Assembly (NCBI GenBank): GCA_000310025.1
Contig: FN649743.1
Coordinates: 237,757-301,756, forward strand
Origin: Ectocarpus siliculosus
Lineage: Eukaryota > Sar > Phaeophyceae > Ectocarpales > Ectocarpaceae
Direction of reading: 5' to 3'
Length of the DNA stretch: 64,000 nucleotides
Shown: in pieces, positions 60,901 to 64,000 of the stretch
Position numbering within the stretch: position 1 is the stretch's first letter
Layout of the letters: the number at the start of each line of letters is the position of its first letter
Notes under the pieces: model-generated
What the model was told of the DNA's origin: nothing
The model's input: the letters and a program-made list of their open reading frames with translations, nothing else
Database searches by the model: none
Program-made: the position numbers and the translations under genes

Positions 60901-63879
60901 GTTCGAAAAACCGCACGATTCGTCCTTGCAAGCCTGTTGCACCCTATCTCCTGACTATCCGAACTCGCTACCACAGCTGGGCAGCTTCGGGTTCGTGTAC
61001 GAAAAGGTCTTCCCGGCGTGGTTAGGGCTGATCGCGCTGATCTTTCTGTACCTCGAGACAAGGAAGCAGTACCGCCGCTACTTCAAGAAGGGATCTGCCA
61101 AGATTTTAGGTTGGTTGTTGCAGAAACTCTCTTGCAGTGGTTAGCCCGTGCTTAGGGGTGGGGCCCTAGTTGGATACTTCGAAATCTTTGAGACCTGAAG
61201 TCGGAGGTAAGGCACGGTAGTAGGATAGTTTGAAGTGCGCATCATTCTCATCCTCCATTTTTGTGTGCGAATTATGTATGTATATTTGTATGCGTATTCA
61301 TTATTGTAAACACGATCGCACTAAGTGGGTGACCATCGATCTATGTCAATCTCTGCTGGTGTGGGAGAGAGGGAGGAGGGAGTGGGGGCGAGGAGAAGGA
61401 TACAGAGATGATAGAAAAGGAAAGGGGGGCGGGTGGGGGAGGCAAAGGAGGACTAAAATGAGGGGAAACCATGTAGGCAGCACGAGGGCCCCCAACACCT
61501 GGCTGTACTCGGGGGTGGCACGCCAATTGCACAGGAGTACGAAACTTTGAAATCTTAAAATATCACGACTGGGAACCATGCACTTCGTCGCACCCGCCAC
61601 CTATTTGGTAACGATATCATTCATCATCGGCAGGGTGTGTGGAGATCATCAATGAACGGCACGACGGCAAGGGTGATGCCGATGAGAACGGAGTACCGCA
61701 ATACCAGAGGCTTGTGCCCAGAACCGAGGACTTACCCATATACAGTCTCGCGGAGTTCAACGAAAAGGTGGGGAGCGGTGTTTGGGTAGATACTTCTTCG
61801 ATCTTACGCAAGCAACGGCATTGCTCTGGACTCTGAAGGGGCGGAGAGGGGTTAGGGGCCTGCCTTCTTAAGTCCGTCGAAACATTCGGTGCGAACAATC
61901 GGTTCGATCGCCCTTGCTTCCTTCGCCTTGGCTCGCCAGGTGCTGAACGGTCAGAGCTGGTTGCTCGTGGACGGCGCTATCCTGGACGTGTCCGAGTTCA
62001 CGGCCCGGCACCCGGGGGGCCGGCGCCTCATCCTCAACGCCCTGGGCACGGACGTGACCGCCGAGCTCCTCGGCGAAGAGATGTCTGTGGGGCACGCCAT
62101 GTCCTTCTCTCCGAACGTTCACAGCGAGGTCAGCTAGAACGAATGAGTAGCGTACTCGACAAACGGGAAATGCATCCTGTGCGAACAATTAGCCGACAGT
62201 TGTCGTAGTTTTGTCGTCGTCAATGTTGGAGATGTTTATCGTCGAGCGCGCCGGCGGGCGCCCCACACCCAAGGGATGTACGGGGAGGGGTTCCAACAGT
62301 CACGACAGGGCACATCGAAACTAAGGAAGAAGCAGCACATTTGGTACAGTATGCCACATTGACCGGCGCTCCCACCCACATGCTACAACAGCGTGGCGTA
62401 ACAGCAAGTCTGCGTTCGGTGTCATACTCTACCTGCCTTCTGGATGGCGATTTCCCTTGTGCAGAGAGCCTGGACTATCCTGAAAGGGCTGGTGATTGGC
62501 TACATCGACGAGGATGATGAACAAGAGGAAGACGACGGCAACGACAATGTCGATGGCGGCAAGCCGCTCTCCGCGGCACGGAAGGCTGCGGAGAAGAAGA
62601 AGTTCACTATCGCCGGACAGTCGGCCGTGTTCATAGGCACGAGGGGGTCCATCCGGTCCGTCCTCACCGGCGATGCCATGGTAATACCGGACAGGTTCCA
62701 AAAGGCCTTCATATGAAACCGTTGCCTATCACCCAATGAAGTAGTTCATGAACTGCCCCAAGGCGTGCCAAGTTATAGCTTTCGAAGCCTAAACTGTAGG
62801 GCAGACTGGCTATTGCTCCACTTCAACCGAAGTCCCCTAGCTAGTCGAGCTGAATGCTCCCATGTGCTACCTGTTCCGCCTTCCTTGCCTGCCTCTCGGA
62901 CTTTGTTCGTGGTTGTTTGTCTGAACATGTATCTGCCCGTCTGGTCTGTCTGTCTGTCGGTCTGTCTGTCGGTCGGTCGGTCTGTTGCTCTGTCGCTCTG
63001 CTCGTCTGCTGGCCCGTTTTGTCTGCCCACTCAGTCCGCTAAGGCAAAACGGCTGAATGGGCTGGCGACCATTTCTACAGGGATGGTGGATGTTGCGGGC
63101 GCTCCCGGAAGGACATCACCCCAGGAGATGGGAGCGGTGTGTACACATGCCATCTACGTCCATGCCTTGCATTGCCCCTTGGCCAGCGCTCGAGGGGACG
63201 GACAGGGCGGGTCGTCCGTTGGCAAAGACTTGTGTCAGGACAGCAGCCGTATCGATAGATTTCTCAGTGTGAGGCTTTTTTTTCCGCCCCGAACAACGTT
63301 GTTAGCGGCTATTCTGTCACCGGAATCGCCCTCCCCGCGGACTGAACCTCATGAAAGAACCATTACCTCGGCACATACTCCGTTTATTTTCGGACACAGA
63401 GTGCAGGGCGTGACATACGAGATGGAACCGTTGCAAGAGATTAAAGGACGATCGGCTAAGAATCTGGTGTGGTAAGCTTCCACCGAACCCAAACGGCGAG
63501 GATTGCGGGGAAGGTGGGGGAATCGAGGTGCCGGTTCATGTCACGGCCAGAAGCGATGCCGAATGTAGTCTCCGGATGAGCACGCAAACACGTTGCGAAG
63601 GCTCCTGCTACCCGGTCCTACTACAAGTGCGCTCTTATACAACGTAACAAACCTCTTTCTCCTCCGTCTTGATATTGTTCCATCGATCAGCCTCTTCGTC
63701 GTGTCCTTCAGAAGAGGAGCACCTCTGACAGCGGGCGGTCCCTGGAGCGTTTCCACGTGTGCCCACTGCTTTTCCGGGAGAGGATGGGGGCCGTCAGCTC
63801 TTTCGGGCGAGGCTACCTGCCCACCTCCCGCCCAGTGTACCGGTACATATTCCTGTGCCCCGGCCAGGCTCAGATTCTG
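48914..63879 (+). CDS. Peroxidase-like/DOMON/cytochrome b561/cytochrome b5/flavoprotein fusion (3' end off window)
   Basis: Exons: 48914-49093, 50256-50332, 50644-50792, 51438-51715, 52653-52772, 53435-53781, 54338-54551, 54934-55095, 55676-55923, 56407-56623, 57109-57216, 57724-57927, 58382-58593, 59078-59185, 59690-59840, 60245-60379, 60977-61109, 61634-61767, 61940-62128, 62465-62680, 63081-63136, 63400-63471, 63732-63879. All phases agree, giving 1,286 residues. Order: signal peptide (1-29), animal haem peroxidase-like (about 33-660), DOMON (660-800), b561 core with His 819, 858, 888 and 931, cytochrome b5 (about 1049-1130), and the start of a flavoprotein (from about 1213). Topology would put peroxidase-like and DOMON parts outside or in the lumen and b5 plus flavoprotein in the cytosol, so electrons could pass from NAD(P)H outward. 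Exon 6's 3' end and exon 21 are the least certain. Function is inferred; no such fusion is known to me. Confidence 0.85.
49305..49375 (+). repeat. 70-base direct repeat, copy A, in intron 1
   Basis: GTGAAAAGAGGGAATCRTCC, CTCGACAGACGTTGGGGAGT, TTCTACC and GAAGGTGGTCTCCACA are shared with 49724-49790. Copy A has a 4-base insertion in the middle. Confidence 0.8.
49664..49790 (-). repeat. tRNA-like SINE candidate containing direct-repeat copy B
   Basis: On the minus strand, repeat copy B (49790-49724) is followed by TGGCGTCGACGTG, then ACGGGTTCAAAACCCGC, a plausible T-arm with a seven-base loop and B-box, and TGGTCACCA. No complete cloverleaf can be folded, so this is not a tRNA gene. The body at copy A lacks the T-arm. 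Confidence 0.4.
57109..58593 (+). other. DOMON domain (exons 11-13)
   Basis: Begins in the end of exon 10 (SDSYKMAWE) and runs through LISFSLSARDIGDRGMLGVG, FGGLTMSDAQDFVICEL, DRQPTGGRSLPPRDDEDAV, and WTTVTFLKPTAALDDQDYDL to the GQHP-type turn before the membrane part. It is the pattern of DOMON domains fused to b561 (SDAD-x-V, D-R, P-x-x-D). These domains bind haem or sugar outside the membrane. Confidence 0.8.
57440..57470 (+). repeat. Interstitial telomere-like repeats in intron 11
   Basis: GGGTTAGGGTTAGGG followed by two variant GTAAGGG units and GGGTTAG. About five units of TTAGGG type, the telomere repeat of many eukaryotes including brown algae. Next to a poly-G run at 57288-57302. 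Confidence 0.8.
58382..61109 (+). other. Cytochrome b561 core (exons 13-17)
   Basis: All four haem-ligand histidines of the family are in place: SLHGALMLIAW (819), WWEMHEEIM (858), TEHAHWGYY (888) and FNKFFHIYAGR (931). These lie in hydrophobic helices. A fifth hydrophobic helix (VFPAWLGLIALIFLYLE) ends in basic residues. Family members move electrons across membranes from ascorbate; here the attached b5 and flavoprotein suggest NAD(P)H as the source. Confidence 0.85.
58594..59077 (+). other. GC-AG intron
   Basis: Intron 13. The only donor that keeps the frame is AG|GCAAGT, the usual GC-type donor with otherwise perfect consensus; the acceptor is ACATAG|G. The joined codon is Arg (AG+G) and yields YYVRYRKGEE. 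A long T-run (about 58970-58987) lies in it. Confidence 0.75.
61634..62680 (+). other. Cytochrome b5 domain (exons 18-20)
   Basis: YSLAEFNEK joins VLNGQSWLLVDGAILDV exactly at the exon boundary, then EFTARHPGGRRLI (first haem His 1083) and SVGHAMSFS (second His 1111). Spacing is a few residues longer than in microsomal b5. The following exon (WTILKGLVIGYIDEDDEQEE) gives the closing helix and an acidic linker. The intact GAA codons here are those mutated in the decayed copy. Confidence 0.85.
63081..63879 (+). other. Start of ferredoxin-NADP-reductase-type flavoprotein (exons 21-23)
   Basis: Exons 63081-63136 and 63400-63471 were placed by phase. Exon 63732-63879 is better supported: the decayed copy keeps its frame with an in-frame 9-base deletion. 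It reads FHVCPLLFRERMGAVSS ... RPVYRYIFLCPGQAQIL, fitting the first strands of the FAD domain. The FAD and NAD motifs themselves lie beyond the window. Confidence 0.6.
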
Positions 63880-64000
63880 GTGCGTTATTGCTCACGTTGC
63901 TGATGTTGCTGCTGCTCAAGTTGTCGTTGTTTGTCACGTTGCTGATTTGCTGCTGGTGCTGCGGTTGTTATTGTTCCATATTGGTGTTGTCGCGTGGAAT

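Overview
This is nuclear DNA of an intron-rich eukaryote. Short exons lie in GT-AG introns (one GC-AG), the DNA transposons are eukaryotic, and one N-terminus looks plastid-directed. Gene style and composition suggest a stramenopile, most likely a brown alga; this is an inference from style, not a species call. Most long open frames are shadows. Real genes were rebuilt by joining short exons whose splice sites, phase and family motifs agree.

Layout. 1-7022 (-): a PARP6/PARP8-type ADP-ribosyltransferase gene whose catalytic 3' end runs off the left edge. 11.0-18.9 kb (-): a decayed, 5'-truncated copy of the last part of the large gene at the right edge. 22.9-29.2 kb (-): a CPBP (CaaX-like) intramembrane protease with two C-terminal EF-hands and a plastid-like leader. 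29.98-32.64 kb (+): a small ankyrin-repeat protein, divergent from the protease. 34.86-38.41 kb (-), with a probable first exon at 44.4 kb: a tRNA-binding OB-fold protein of the Arc1p/EMAP II type. 38.6-44.4 kb: nested DNA transposons that probably fill its first intron. 46.0-48.35 kb: a foldback-like element. 48.9-64 kb (+): one very large gene that leaves the right edge.

The large gene is the main discovery. Twenty-three exons, all compatible in phase, encode 1,286 residues in the window: signal peptide, animal-haem-peroxidase-like domain, DOMON domain, cytochrome b561 core with four histidines, cytochrome b5, and the start of a ferredoxin-NADP-reductase-type flavoprotein. The rest of the flavoprotein falls outside the window but is seen in the decayed copy at 11-16 kb. 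The order suggests a one-chain transmembrane electron path from NAD(P)H through FAD, b5 and b561 to the outside, in the manner of DUOX but with other parts. The peroxidase-like domain has lost both its distal and proximal haem histidines.

The decayed copy and the large gene are divergently oriented, so the two ends of the window form an inverted duplication with about 42 kb between the arms. The other genes are not obviously related in function.
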